Of a stretch of 64,000 bases of DNA, positions 1 through 9,150 are shown piece after piece (the stretch's first letter is position 1; each line of letters begins with the position of its first letter). The position numbers and the translations under genes are program-made. Below the pieces are notes generated by a model, which was not told the DNA's origin, searched no databases, and saw only the letters and a list, made by a program, of their open reading frames with translations. Location: contig WBZZ01004805.1 of the NCBI GenBank assembly GCA_019918135.1, positions 1 through 64,000 of the forward strand. Reading direction: 5' to 3'. This stretch comes from Paulinella micropora (lineage: Eukaryota > Cercozoa > Imbricatea > Euglyphida > Paulinellidae).

Positions 1-229
1 GGAATAAAAAATTTACTTCAACAATAGAAGTGCGGGGTGCTACTGCTCCAACCGCTTTTGATGGTATCGGTATTGCTTTGATACAGCGACAAATATTGGA
101 ATGATTGCCGCACAAAAAATAGCAACTGCGAGTTGGTATCCGATACAAATAACGGTGTTCGTAATGTTTTGAGTTATATATTCAGGGTAATAAATGTAAT
201 TATACACGCAACTGGCACTACACTATCTT

Positions 230-2551
230 TTGAATAACAACAAAATAACAAACTTAGCCACACCATCAGCAACAACGGACGGAGCAAATAAAAGTTATGT
301 TGATACAAAAGACGGACAAAATGTTAAAATAACTGGAAACCAAACCATAGCAGGAATTAAGACATTTAGCAGTGCCCTTGAAATAACTGGAAATTCAACG
401 AATGCGACAACAAAAGGAACATTCGTGGTTTTTAACTCAACAGCCAATATAGGAACTATCGGATGCCTTGATATGGGCACTGGTGTAAATTATAACTTTG
501 AAATAAATGCGAAAAAAGTAAGTTTCGTTATTGACGGGGCGATAGTCGGTTGGGTAAATGCTTCGGGGCTAGATTGTAATAGTAGCAAAATAGCCAACCT
601 TGGAACACCGACATTATCAACAGACGGAGCGACAAAAGGGTATGCGGACACATTGGACGGGCAAAATGTAAAACTATCAACAGACCAAACCATAACGGGA
701 AGCAAAACATTCAACGGGGCGAGCACTACGATAAAATATCTAACTTTAACAAACAATGCTGATTTTAATAATCAAACTATCACTAATGGTGGAAATATAA
801 CATATAATGGGGCGAGGATATTAAACCAAAATGGAGGAGATATATTCTTTTCACAGACATCAGGAGATTATCAGTATTTCTTATTTACTCTAAATACCGC
901 TACAAGTGGAACCGCAAACCAACGAGGTTATGTATTTACGAATGTAGCATCTGATGTAAAAGGAGCAGGACTTTATATTTCAAAACTTTTGGATAATAAA
1001 AGTGCTTCGTCTGACATTGTCCGTTTTAACAATGCTGGCGGTATGCGGTTTTATAGTGCCTTAGATATGAACTCAAACAACATAACAAATGGCGGAACAA
1101 TAACTGGAACTACATTAACGGCAACTGCTGGTATGACTACAACAACTTTAACGGCGAGCGACAAAATAACAACAGCATCAGGCAAACCAATAATTATAGG
1201 TAATACAACGAAAGGAGTAGGAGCAACTGGCGGATTAGAGTTATATGGAACAGCGAGCGACCCCGTGGGACCACATATACAAGCCATTGTATCAACAGAC
1301 ACTCATCCAGTTTTTCAAATGTGGAATTATGCTCATAATGATATTACGTTAGGTTTTGATGCTTATGTGTCGGGAGGGGCATGGAAATCATCTTCTGCGA
1401 CATCTAACTTTTTAATACAAAAAAGCACTAATCTTATTTTCTATTACAAATCAGGAGCAACGGTGGGAAATAATGTATCGTTTAATGTCGCAATGGACAT
1501 CAGTAGCACAACGGGTTTACTAACGGCTAGTGCTGGTATATCAACAACCACATTAACGACGAGTGATAAAATAACAACAGCATCAGGCAAACCGATAATC
1601 ATAGGCAACTCAACGAAAGGAGTAGGAGCGACAGGTGGTTTAGAAATATACGGAACGGCGAGTAATGTCGCAGGAGCACACTTACAAGCAATAACAACGG
1701 CGGATGCTTATCCAACATTTCAATTATTGAATTGGGCACACGACAATGTCAATTTAAGTTTTGATGCTTATTTTGATGGCACGAACTGGAAATCAAGCCA
1801 CAGCGGTTCAAACTTTCTAATTCAAAAAGGTGGAAAACTCGCTTTTTATTATAATTCAGGAACAGCGGTTGGAAACAATATATCTTACACTGAGGCGATT
1901 AATATTAATACGTCGGGAGAGTTAGTTTTACCAACAGCATCCAGCGGTAATTTATTAATACGAAAAAGACCCGCTTCTACTAATGACCCGCAACTATTTT
2001 TTAAATCGGGAGGATATACGAATTATGGTGTAATTGTTTCTTCAACTGGTTTGCTTCATGCTTGGACTACTTCAAACTCTACTACTGGTGAGCCGTCAGG
2101 TAGTTATAATTATATCCCGCTAAATGGTGCTTGGACAAACTCCTCGGACAGAAGGCTAAAATCGGATATTAAAACATTAGACTGCGGTGATTGTTGCGAT
2201 AAACTAATGAAAATAAATTGTTGTTCATATTATTGGAAATCAGATGAGAAGAAAGAAAAAAAAGGCCACGGATTTATTGCGGACGAAGTCAAAAAAGTAT
2301 TTCCTGAATTTGTATCTGAAAGTGGAATAAAAGCAGACGACGGAGAAGGATACCTTGAAGGCATAACATATACAAGTTTTATACCGATATTAGTCAGTGC
2401 TTTTCAACACATGGCGGATAATCTCGGACATGTCCGAGATAGAGTAGATAATTTAGAAAAAGAAAATAAAAATCTCATGAATATACTACAAGACCAAGCA
2501 AATCAATTAGCAGAAATTAGAGCAGTCGTTTTTTCAAATGTCCAGCAATAA
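230..2551 (+). CDS. Tail-fibre-like protein with C-terminal S74 chaperone domain
   Basis: Long fibrous virion protein of the PLV. The N-terminal part has two phage-fibre-like repeats of the type NLATPSATTDGANKSYVD (residues about 8 and 123). The middle has two related blocks of about 140 residues, each opening with a KITTASGKPIIIGN-type stretch. The end (about residue 640 onward) matches the Peptidase_S74 intramolecular chaperone: SDRRLKSDI, where the Ser-Asp pair performs autocleavage, then GFIADEV and a terminal coiled coil. In this family the chaperone trimerises the fibre and then releases itself, so the product is likely a trimeric host-binding fibre. The true start is uncertain; similar sequence seems to continue toward the window edge. 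Fold and family are recognised by motif; the receptor is unknown. Confidence 0.85.
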   Translation: MNNNKITNLATPSATTDGANKSYVDTKDGQNVKITGNQTIAGIKTFSSALEITGNSTNATTKGTFVVFNSTANIGTIGCLDMGTGVNYNFEINAKKVSFVIDGAIVGWVNASGLDCNSSKIANLGTPTLSTDGATKGYADTLDGQNVKLSTDQTITGSKTFNGASTTIKYLTLTNNADFNNQTITNGGNITYNGARILNQNGGDIFFSQTSGDYQYFLFTLNTATSGTANQRGYVFTNVASDVKGAGLYISKLLDNKSASSDIVRFNNAGGMRFYSALDMNSNNITNGGTITGTTLTATAGMTTTTLTASDKITTASGKPIIIGNTTKGVGATGGLELYGTASDPVGPHIQAIVSTDTHPVFQMWNYAHNDITLGFDAYVSGGAWKSSSATSNFLIQKSTNLIFYYKSGATVGNNVSFNVAMDISSTTGLLTASAGISTTTLTTSDKITTASGKPIIIGNSTKGVGATGGLEIYGTASNVAGAHLQAITTADAYPTFQLLNWAHDNVNLSFDAYFDGTNWKSSHSGSNFLIQKGGKLAFYYNSGTAVGNNISYTEAININTSGELVLPTASSGNLLIRKRPASTNDPQLFFKSGGYTNYGVIVSSTGLLHAWTTSNSTTGEPSGSYNYIPLNGAWTNSSDRRLKSDIKTLDCGDCCDKLMKINCCSYYWKSDEKKEKKGHGFIADEVKKVFPEFVSESGIKADDGEGYLEGITYTSFIPILVSAFQHMADNLGHVRDRVDNLEKENKNLMNILQDQANQLAEIRAVVFSNVQQ

Positions 2552-2663
2552 TACAACTAGATTTCATAGACCACCGCCAGTCATTGAAATAGATGGCGAA
2601 CTAACTCCAGAATTAAAGTCCCGTGTTCTTCAAGTAGAAATAAAAACTGAGGAAAAAAAATAG
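2538..2663 (+). CDS. Small hypothetical protein (41 aa)
   Basis: A 41-residue frame starting with ATG inside the last codons of the fibre gene, which it overlaps by 14 bases, and ending in TAG at 2661. It is rich in charged residues and prolines (RPPPVIEIDGELTPELK) with no membrane segment. The tight overlap with the gene before and the short gap to the membrane protein gene after suggest a compact late cluster. The function is unknown. The call rests on position and an ATG start only, so it could be a chance frame. Confidence 0.4.
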   Translation: MSSNNTTRFHRPPPVIEIDGELTPELKSRVLQVEIKTEEKK

Positions 2664-2698
2664 AGCACGAATTGGAAGATAACTGGTCGTGCTGTTGT

Positions 2699-2890
2699 AT
2701 GAAAAATAGACCGACAGACAGCCGACTTATTAAATACTTATTTCAAATGGGTGTCATTATCTCCATCATCACCCTTTGTATCGTAAGGCTATCTGAAAAG
2801 AACTTGCCGTGCGAGGTTGCTAATACTTATGTCGGTATTTTAACACTTTTGATTGGGATATGCCTTCCATCACCTTCTTCAAAGAAATGA
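2699..2890 (+). CDS. Small two-helix membrane protein
   Basis: About 63 residues from the ATG at 2699; an in-frame TTG further upstream at 2672 is less likely. Two hydrophobic segments are visible, around YLFQMGVIISIITLCIV and around YVGILTLLIGICL, separated by a short charged loop, so a two-pass membrane protein is predicted. It follows directly behind the fibre gene. Small membrane proteins are common in PLVs and virophages, where an entry or exit role is often supposed. No family is recognised and a holin-like role would be a guess. Confidence 0.5.
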   Translation: MKNRPTDSRLIKYLFQMGVIISIITLCIVRLSEKNLPCEVANTYVGILTLLIGICLPSPSSKK

Positions 2891-3142
2891 ACATTCAAAG
2901 GTATGTATTTTATACCACATAGCATCCAATGTTGAATTTTCATGAAAATTCAACATATCGCACATTAAAGGCAGGGCTTCATCAAAACTAATACACCAAT
3001 CTGACATGGCTTATACACACATTTAAATTTAGTATCTATACCTTTTTGAATACAATAAACACAACTTATATTCTTTTTTTCACTTATCCGTGAGTAAAAG
3101 TCGCAGGCAGTCCGCGAAAATATTTTGATTATTAAAAAGTTT
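2891..3142. other. Intergenic stretch with palindromes
   Basis: A 250-base gap between two plus-strand genes. It holds a perfect 24-base palindrome at 2931 to 2954 (half-site GTTGAATTTTCA) and a smaller inverted repeat at 2900 to 2916 (GGTAT/ATACC). These may be 3'-end hairpins of the upstream transcript. A minus-strand frame across 2965 to 3162 encodes a cysteine-containing 65-residue peptide, but it overlaps the next gene's start and has no other support. Confidence 0.5.
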
Positions 3143-3523
3143 ATGAGTAGTAATATAACCATGACTGACTATAAATACCAAAAGATTATTTTTCTGAGCA
3201 ATGATTTTGCGGGAGGAAGCAAAACATTTAATAAGAATATCCAAATGTCATTCACACCCACCAAAATGAATGTTAAGTTTATCCACTATATGAACGATCA
3301 GACAGAGACGAAAACCAGAATTCTTTACATGGATAGAATTGGAATTATTGGAACATTTGCGGACAGCACTACAGCAAACATTTCAAATCTCGGTTATAAT
3401 TTGGGTGTTGTCGGATGGACGGACGGACAATATACATTTAAAGTCCTTGAAACTGACAGCGGAAATATTGACACAGGAAATTTAGCGGGGCGAATTGTTG
3501 TGTGTTTGGAATTTCTTGCTTAA
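3143..3523 (+). CDS. Hypothetical PLV protein, beta-rich
   Basis: About 126 residues from the ATG at 3143 (MSSNITMTDYKYQK). The sequence alternates short hydrophobic and polar stretches, as in an all-beta protein, and has no membrane segment and no visible catalytic motif. It lies between the fibre/membrane pair and the packaging ATPase in the virion block, so a minor structural role is plausible. It is not recognised as any family. Its last codons run into the TTAATAATATA motif in front of the ATPase gene. Confidence 0.55.
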   Translation: MSSNITMTDYKYQKIIFLSNDFAGGSKTFNKNIQMSFTPTKMNVKFIHYMNDQTETKTRILYMDRIGIIGTFADSTTANISNLGYNLGVVGWTDGQYTFKVLETDSGNIDTGNLAGRIVVCLEFLA

Positions 3524-3530
3524 TAATATA
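3520..3530 (+). promoter_or_regulatory. Candidate late promoter motif TTAATAATATA
   Basis: The same 11-base string occurs at 3520, 6638 and 9135, each time shortly upstream of a virion gene (ATG at 3532, 6707 and 9151). In an A+T-rich element this could arise by chance, but the position relative to the starts is consistent. Confidence 0.35.
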
Positions 3531-3531
3531 T

Positions 3532-4350
3532 ATGATGCTTAAGATAAACAATGTCAAGGTGAAGCCAGTAAAACAAGAGGGTGATGGAAATAAAAAAGCC
3601 AAGGGCTATAAATTATTCAATGAGCCGTATGCTAACATATTTCTACTTGCCCGTAAGAAGAGCGGGAAAACAACAGCACTCTTTGAAATACTGAAACGGA
3701 CTACAGACAGAAAAACCCGCATTGTCATTATCGCTTCAACAATTCACAAGGACTACATTTATAAAGCAATGGTTAAGCACTTTAAGAACAGGGGAAACCC
3801 AATGGCGGTATATACCTTTCTTAAATCGGATGGTGTGAATATTATTGATTACGAGTTGGACAAACTGAATAAACCAGACGAAGAGCAAGAAGGAGAAGTA
3901 AATCAAGACAAAGAGGAAATAGAGAAACCACAATTTCTCTATTTTGGAAAAGAAAAGAAACAGACAAATGAAGCACCAAAAGAACGACCGAGCAAGTATA
4001 TTTCTCCAGAGGTTGTTTTTGTTTTGGATGATTTAGGAAGTGGATTAAGAGACAAGTCCGTAAGCGATTTGTTAAAAAAGAACAGACACTATAAATCAAA
4101 GGTTATTATGTCTAGTCAGTATCTGAACGACCTACGACCAGAAGCCATTAAGCAGTTAGATTATCTATTAATCTTTCCAAGCCAGTCTCAGGATAAAATG
4201 GAACTCGTGTATAAACACTTAGACTTATCTTTTGATTTTGATTACTTTCTTCAAAAGTATCACGAAGCAACAAAGGAGAGATTTAATTTTCTTTATGTTT
4301 CAAGTGTTGATGATGAGTTAAGAAAAAATTTTGCTTATCGTCTTAAGTAA
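3532..4350 (+). CDS. A32/FtsK-HerA-type genome packaging ATPase
   Basis: About 272 residues from tandem ATG codons at 3532. Walker A is seen as ARKKSGKTTA near residue 40 and Walker B as VVFVLDDLGS near residue 165, followed by a conserved SSQYLNDLRP stretch typical of sensor positions in A32-like ATPases. In PLVs, virophages and NCLDVs this enzyme translocates DNA into the capsid. A charged linker rich in Glu and Lys lies between the Walker motifs (about residues 115 to 155). It stands upstream of the capsid genes, as in other PLVs. The length fits the family and no damage is seen. Confidence 0.9.
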   Translation: MMLKINNVKVKPVKQEGDGNKKAKGYKLFNEPYANIFLLARKKSGKTTALFEILKRTTDRKTRIVIIASTIHKDYIYKAMVKHFKNRGNPMAVYTFLKSDGVNIIDYELDKLNKPDEEQEGEVNQDKEEIEKPQFLYFGKEKKQTNEAPKERPSKYISPEVVFVLDDLGSGLRDKSVSDLLKKNRHYKSKVIMSSQYLNDLRPEAIKQLDYLLIFPSQSQDKMELVYKHLDLSFDFDYFLQKYHEATKERFNFLYVSSVDDELRKNFAYRLK

Positions 4351-4390
4351 AAAAATAAAATTCGTAATTAATTATTTTTCTGTATTATAT

Positions 4391-4708
4391 ATGCCAGTAT
4401 CACCAGTGATAATTTCACAACCATCAGGATATAACATCGGATACAATCCATCAATGCCACAGAAAGGGGGAAAAAAAGTATCTCGGACAAGATCCAAGAA
4501 GAGCGGTCAAAAGGGAGGAAAGATTAACTGGGCTAAGGTCGGAAAAACTGCCTTGGCTGTTAATAAATTTCTTCGCGATAATAAGGTAATCTCTAGGACT
4601 GCGGGGGCGTTGAGTAGTGTTGGGGTGCCTTACGCGGGTAGTGTTAGTGCTACTGCCGCAAAACTTGGTTATGGTAAGCAACGAGGAGGTGCTGTAAAGT
4701 TTCGCTGA
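4391..4708 (+). CDS. Small basic glycine-rich virion protein
   Basis: 105 residues from the ATG at 4391. It has a strongly basic middle (KGGKKVSRTRSKKSGQKGG) followed by an amphipathic part and a short basic tail ending near QRGGAVKFR. The layout resembles the small core or membrane-active proteins encoded next to ATPase and protease genes in PLVs, virophages and adenoviruses. Such proteins bind DNA or lyse membranes after cleavage by the adenain-type protease, and Gly-Gly sites here could be cleavage points. This role is inferred; the family is not firmly recognised. Confidence 0.55.
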   Translation: MPVSPVIISQPSGYNIGYNPSMPQKGGKKVSRTRSKKSGQKGGKINWAKVGKTALAVNKFLRDNKVISRTAGALSSVGVPYAGSVSATAAKLGYGKQRGGAVKFR

Positions 4709-4727
4709 TAGTTATCAACTTCACTCT

Positions 4728-4766
4728 CATTCGCTATGCTCATTTTCGCTTGCTCATAAACATCGT
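4728..4766. repeat. 39-base intergenic repeat, copy 1
   Basis: Segment starting CATTCGCTATGCTC and ending in AAACATCGT. It recurs with one difference at 10409 to 10447. Both copies lie just 3' of plus-strand genes and shortly before a hairpin of the shared family, suggesting a joint role at gene ends. Confidence 0.8.
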
Positions 4767-4800
4767 AAAACCGATTTATTTTTTCTTAAAACAAAAAATA

Positions 4801-4853
4801 GATGTTTTAGAATAAGCGGGAATGCGAAGCATGGAGCGTAATTCTAAAATATC
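4801..4853. repeat. Long imperfect hairpin, copy 1
   Basis: Arms GATGTTTTAGAAT (4801 to 4813) and ATTCTAAAATATC (4841 to 4853) pair in 12 of 13 positions around a 27-base loop. The ATG of the next gene (4822) lies within the loop. It belongs to a family with the hairpins at 6655 and 10491. Confidence 0.75.
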
Positions 4854-5598
4854 AAAGACTAAGAAGGCGAAAGTCCGTCCACCACGAGTTTATAGAAATA
4901 AGAGCGGGAGGCCGTATATTATCCAGAAGGGTAAAAAATATTATCTTAATTTTGGTAAGAAAACAAATGATTTAAGCACATTACAAATCGTTAAACTTTT
5001 TATGAAATATATTGGTAATCCGAGGCCGCAAAGGGCTAGCCGCAAACCAAGGGAAAAAATAATCAAATCTGATTTCAATCGTCTTGAACACGAGAACCGA
5101 AACCAGATACAAAGCAACTTACAAAAGAAATACGATTTAATACATGACGAGGAAGAAAAGGAAAAGAAGAAAAGGGATGATTTAGAAGAGGAGAAGAAGA
5201 GGCTAGAAAGAAAAATCCAAGCCGATGCTAAGGAACTAAAAGAAACAATGGATAGGGAACATAAAAAACAACTTGCGGAGATTAAGGAAAGACAGGAAGA
5301 AAAATCTAGGGAACAGAAAAAGGAACAACGACTTATTCATGAACTACAGGCAGAACAACGACATAGACAGGGATTATTGACTGCTCCAGTTGCACAGCCT
5401 ATTATAGCGAACCCTAATCCCCCTTCAACTACAAATAAACCAAAGAAAACCGCAACTACATCTTCCCCAAAAATAACTGATATAACTGACAAAGTAAATA
5501 AACAAGAAAAAGATTTGAAAGAAGAAAAAAGACGAAGAATTATTGATGAAATGTTCTCCGAGAAAACTAGAAAAAAAGTGTCAAAAAATGAAAAATAA
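4822..5598 (+). CDS. Charged coiled-coil virion-block protein
   Basis: 258 residues from the ATG at 4822. The N-terminal 90 residues are basic with a YIIQKGKKYYLNFGKK-like stretch. Residues about 95 to 180 are almost entirely Glu, Lys, Arg and Gln in heptad-like order and should form a long coiled coil. A Pro/Thr-rich linker and another charged segment follow. The end overlaps the protease gene by 11 bases. The position between the basic protein and the protease suggests a scaffold or core role, but no family is recognised. The start codon sits inside a hairpin loop, which may affect translation. Confidence 0.65.
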   Translation: MRSMERNSKISKTKKAKVRPPRVYRNKSGRPYIIQKGKKYYLNFGKKTNDLSTLQIVKLFMKYIGNPRPQRASRKPREKIIKSDFNRLEHENRNQIQSNLQKKYDLIHDEEEKEKKKRDDLEEEKKRLERKIQADAKELKETMDREHKKQLAEIKERQEEKSREQKKEQRLIHELQAEQRHRQGLLTAPVAQPIIANPNPPSTTNKPKKTATTSSPKITDITDKVNKQEKDLKEEKRRRIIDEMFSEKTRKKVSKNEK

Positions 5599-6571
5599 TA
5601 CAATAATAAATCACCTTAAAAAAGCAGGCATTAATATCCCTATAATAAAAAACAAAGGTTCAAACGACTACGCCACTAGTTTAAAGAGATGGTTATACAC
5701 ACAAAAAATCACTGAAAACATATTATCGGCAGAAGATGGATGGGATAAACTAGAACAATTTACAACAGAAATGATTGCTAAAAATGAAAGCAAAAAGAAT
5801 GAAGAAAAAAAAACTCCTGTAAATAGCACTCTATCGCCAATAGACCCACCCCATTTTGAAAATCCTCCAGATGCTAAACAACTTATATTTGAAATGACAA
5901 ATCCACAACCAGTAAATCCCTATCTCCGACGTGTCGGAGATTTACATGTTGGAGATAAGGAGACACAACCGACAGATGTAGCACCGCCCACGAGCACAAG
6001 TTCTGCGGAGCCGCAGCAACAACAGCAAGATGAGACACCAGAGCAACAGCAGGAGCAAGTCCCATTACAAGGTGAGGGGCGGGGATTAATGACTAATGAA
6101 ATAGATGATATAATGAAAAAATATGGATGGTATCTCGGAGCAATAGCCAGCGATGAAATCTACAAACTAAATCCAGAAAAAAGAAAGCGATACGGATTTA
6201 TTATGAATTTAGATAATCACAAACAAGCGGGGTCTCATTGGATTGCTATATGGGTAAGTCTAGATAAAGACAGGTCAGTGGAAGTGTATGACCCATTAGC
6301 ACTTTACCAACCAACGGAAGACTTTCAACAACAAATGAAACGACTAATTGACAAAAGCCACCCCGATAGTTATTTATTAATGAAGGTTAATCAAGTAAAA
6401 CAACAATCTGACACAACCGACACATGCGGATGGCACTCAATGAGGTTTTTAATGGAGCGAGCGAAAGGCAACCGCTTTAAGTTTGCTAGCGGATATACAG
6501 ACTTAAAAGAAGAAGAAGCGGAAAAGTTGAAAGCACAGAATGGGTATGGTAATTTTGATACCTATTTGTAA
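5588..6571 (+). CDS. Adenain-like (C48/Ulp1-type) cysteine protease
   Basis: About 327 residues from the ATG at 5588. The N-terminal third is a variable, Pro/Gln-rich segment with runs of Gln. The catalytic domain occupies the last 150 residues: His in GSHWIAIWVS, Asp in VEVYDPLA, and the nucleophile Cys in DTTDTCGWHS, in the His-Asp-Cys order of adenovirus protease and Ulp1. In PLVs this enzyme matures capsid and core proteins. It overlaps the preceding gene by 11 bases and is followed by a hairpin-rich spacer. All three catalytic residues are present, so it looks whole. Confidence 0.88.
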   Translation: MKNNTIINHLKKAGINIPIIKNKGSNDYATSLKRWLYTQKITENILSAEDGWDKLEQFTTEMIAKNESKKNEEKKTPVNSTLSPIDPPHFENPPDAKQLIFEMTNPQPVNPYLRRVGDLHVGDKETQPTDVAPPTSTSSAEPQQQQQDETPEQQQEQVPLQGEGRGLMTNEIDDIMKKYGWYLGAIASDEIYKLNPEKRKRYGFIMNLDNHKQAGSHWIAIWVSLDKDRSVEVYDPLALYQPTEDFQQQMKRLIDKSHPDSYLLMKVNQVKQQSDTTDTCGWHSMRFLMERAKGNRFKFASGYTDLKEEEAEKLKAQNGYGNFDTYL

Positions 6572-6637
6572 ATTCACACTCTCGTTGCTACCGCAACTCT
6601 CGTGTGTTTTACAAACTTCATTTTGAAAAAAATATAT

Positions 6638-6648
6638 TTAATAATATA
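6638..6648 (+). promoter_or_regulatory. Candidate late promoter motif TTAATAATATA
   Basis: Second copy of the 11-base motif, 59 bases upstream of the penton-like start and separated from it by the hairpin at 6655 to 6705. Confidence 0.35.
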
Positions 6649-6654
6649 GGAAAA

Positions 6655-6705
6655 CGATTTTCTAAAACCAACGAAAGCGTAGCGAGAGTTGGAATTTAGA
6701 AAATC
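6655..6705. repeat. Long imperfect hairpin, copy 2
   Basis: The left arm, CGATTTTCTAAA followed by ACCAAC, pairs with the right arm at 6688 to 6705 (GTTGG then AATTTAGAAAATC) with one small bulge. The ATG of the penton-like gene follows two bases later. A TTAATAATATA motif lies just upstream at 6638. Confidence 0.8.
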
Positions 6706-6706
6706 A

Positions 6707-7519
6707 ATGGATTACAAAGGGGGCAGGTCAAGTGGTATCTATTACATAAATAGTAAAAACAGAATAACAGGCACAGATAGCGACTTTACACACGAAATAA
6801 ACTTAAAATCACTGGACAATCCCACACATTGTAAAATACTTCATATTTATGTGCCGAAGTCGTATTACTCTGTGGCTTCACCATACAATACTTTTACTCT
6901 TAGCGAAGACGGGTATGAGGCTTTAATTACTATACCTGAGGGAAACTACACAATGAACAATCTAAAAAATAAGTTGTCGGAGGTGCTAACCGCAGACAGC
7001 CCAAATAATTATACTTATGTTGTATCCAGTAATAATACCAACATAGAACCAGAGGATGGCAAATTAACATTCAGTGTGTCAGAGAATAATGGAATTCAAC
7101 CGCGGTTTATATTTGATGCTGATACACGTATTCACGAGGTAATGGGGTTTGATAGAAATTCAACATATTTCTTCGCCACTGATTTTATTAAATCGCCGAA
7201 CGTAATTATTCTAACTGGAGAAAAGACTTTATACCTTCAATCAGACTTAGTTGGTGAAGGAGATAATCACGTGCTACAAGAAATATATACTGCCAACGAA
7301 ATACCATTTGGAGCCGTTATATACGACGGAAGCGGGTCGGAGTATGGTAAGAAATTATCCACCAGTTCAAATAATGTATTTAGGTTTTATCTTACAGACG
7401 AAAACGATCAGGCTATAAATCTTAATGGTTTGGGTATTGTAATGACTTTGTTGATTTACAGGGAAACGAATTATTTTAATTTATTTACATCCTTCTTCAA
7501 TCTTTTGAAACAGAGATAA
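6707..7519 (+). CDS. Penton-like minor capsid protein
   Basis: About 270 residues from the ATG at 6707, placed directly before the major capsid gene as in PLVs, Polintons and virophages. The sequence is beta-rich with typical minor-capsid features: SSGIYYINSKNRITGTDSDF near the start, then YVPKSYYSV, FTLSEDGYEALITIPEGNY and a C-terminal IVMTLLIYRETNYFN stretch. In these viruses the protein is a single jelly roll forming pentamers at the capsid vertices. The call rests on context and general sequence character; no structure was predicted. No break is seen. Confidence 0.8.
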   Translation: MDYKGGRSSGIYYINSKNRITGTDSDFTHEINLKSLDNPTHCKILHIYVPKSYYSVASPYNTFTLSEDGYEALITIPEGNYTMNNLKNKLSEVLTADSPNNYTYVVSSNNTNIEPEDGKLTFSVSENNGIQPRFIFDADTRIHEVMGFDRNSTYFFATDFIKSPNVIILTGEKTLYLQSDLVGEGDNHVLQEIYTANEIPFGAVIYDGSGSEYGKKLSTSSNNVFRFYLTDENDQAINLNGLGIVMTLLIYRETNYFNLFTSFFNLLKQR

Positions 7520-7616
7520 ATAATTATTTTGGAATTATTTATTTTTTTCTATAAATATATTCTTGTGAATTAGCAAACAATCTAGATAGACAACTGCCTA
7601 AAAAATCAAAAACAAA

Positions 7617-9095
7617 ATGCCAACTCAACACGGCGGAGAATTAGACTTTTCTAGAACTGACTACATCAGTGCTTCTTATCGTTTGAATAAACTCGCTCCA
7701 CGTGAGGGCTCTGGAACCTTTGAGGTCACCACTGCTGGTGGGCAAGAACGATCATTTGACCTTATCAGTCGCCCGTTCAATCTCGCTCGGTCTTATTTGA
7801 GTTTTACTTATACTATGAGAGCAGCGGGCGCCAACACTTATTCAAGAATTTTTATGGACTGCCTTTCATCCATTAGACAAATTCAACTTCAGACCCGTAG
7901 CGGTGTTTATTTGTGCGACCTTAATAACCTCGGGACGGTTACTAAAATGCTTTGGAAGCCTGAGACATCTTTGAAGGATTTCCTTGACCTTCCTAACCAC
8001 GATGTCGCCACTGGATATGGTTGTATGCTTCAAAAGTGTAATGCTAATGGATTGATTAACATTAGTGCCGCAGCAGCCACCAGAACAGATTTTCGTGGAA
8101 TGACTGATGGTGCTAACAACGTGGCGGCGAGAACTCTTGCTATGTTTGCTGAACCTCCCATCAGTGCTCGTCGTCATAACGATGCCGCATTGACTGACGG
8201 GACTGGCGTGCTTTCTCCTGTAAATGTTAATTACAACGAAGCAAAATATCTTGTAGGTAGTGCCGAAAATGCCGCCACCGCTATCAATGTGAAAATTCCT
8301 TTGAGTATGCTTATTAATACTATTTTCGCTCTTGATAAAACCATCATGTTTCCAGAGATTTTGACGATGCGGATTGTGTGGAGTGCTACTGACAGATCTA
8401 GTTATACAGTGACTAATGGTGCGGCGACTGCTATTAATACTGCGAATGTTGGATCCGCGGCGACGGCTGTCAGTGCTGATGTTACTAATATTGCTTTGTT
8501 TCTGGCTGTTGAAACTAATCCTGATGTCATTCAATCCATTCAGGCGAAGATTGCTAGCCCTGAGGGTATGAGTTTTAACATTGATTATCCTTATGTGTAT
8601 AAAAACACTATCGCTGCAAGCACAACACAAAACATTATTATGAGATTTGACCGCGGACACGGTCGCAGATTGGAGAAGATTTATCACTCTGTTTTCAATA
8701 ATTCTGAAACAAAGAATACGGCTTATGACCACGATAACAGAGCACAGGCAAAGGTTGTAAGTTTTTACACCACACTTGACGGAGCACGACAGCAGGAGTT
8801 TAATATTGATACCTCCCTAGAAGAAGACTATATGTATTTGAAGACAAAGATTGAGGGTTCTGCTTTGTTGAATGCGGACATATACAAATATAACTGGTTT
8901 TGGTGTGATGCTTGGGATAACACTCGTCCGCTGTGGAGCAAAGACCAGAATGAGATTAGCGGACTTGACCTGTCTATGGAGCGACGATGGGAATTCATTG
9001 CGACGACTGCTAATAATAATGCTCACAACCATTACACCGTGGCCATTGCTCAGCGAGAGGTTCAAGTGAAGGCAAATGTTATTTCAATTAGTTAA
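7617..9095 (+). CDS. Major capsid protein, double jelly roll
   Basis: 492 residues from the ATG at 7617 (MPTQHGGELDFSRTDYI). Length, position after the penton gene, and long beta-rich sequence with Asn/Ala/Thr-rich loops fit the PLV major capsid protein, whose trimers (pseudo-hexamers) build the icosahedral shell. Landmarks are FDLISRPFNLARSYLSF near residue 50 and a C-terminal VAIAQREVQVKAN stretch. The codon usage is richer in G and C than in neighbouring genes, as is common for highly expressed capsid genes. The frame is open throughout. A long minus-strand frame beneath it is an antisense shadow. Confidence 0.88.
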   Translation: MPTQHGGELDFSRTDYISASYRLNKLAPREGSGTFEVTTAGGQERSFDLISRPFNLARSYLSFTYTMRAAGANTYSRIFMDCLSSIRQIQLQTRSGVYLCDLNNLGTVTKMLWKPETSLKDFLDLPNHDVATGYGCMLQKCNANGLINISAAAATRTDFRGMTDGANNVAARTLAMFAEPPISARRHNDAALTDGTGVLSPVNVNYNEAKYLVGSAENAATAINVKIPLSMLINTIFALDKTIMFPEILTMRIVWSATDRSSYTVTNGAATAINTANVGSAATAVSADVTNIALFLAVETNPDVIQSIQAKIASPEGMSFNIDYPYVYKNTIAASTTQNIIMRFDRGHGRRLEKIYHSVFNNSETKNTAYDHDNRAQAKVVSFYTTLDGARQQEFNIDTSLEEDYMYLKTKIEGSALLNADIYKYNWFWCDAWDNTRPLWSKDQNEISGLDLSMERRWEFIATTANNNAHNHYTVAIAQREVQVKANVISIS

Positions 9096-9134
9096 GTGGG
9101 TAATTATTAATTTTGATAGTTAATTTATATTTTT

Positions 9135-9145
9135 TTAATAATATA
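9135..9145 (+). promoter_or_regulatory. Candidate late promoter motif TTAATAATATA
   Basis: Third copy of the 11-base motif, five bases upstream of the ATG at 9151. Confidence 0.35.
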
Positions 9146-9150
9146 TAACA

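Noticed and set aside
7866-8732. Long minus-strand open frame (288 codons) under the major capsid gene
   Set aside because: It is antisense to a clearly coding, G+C-enriched frame, has a low-complexity Ser/Arg/Asn/His composition and resembles no family.
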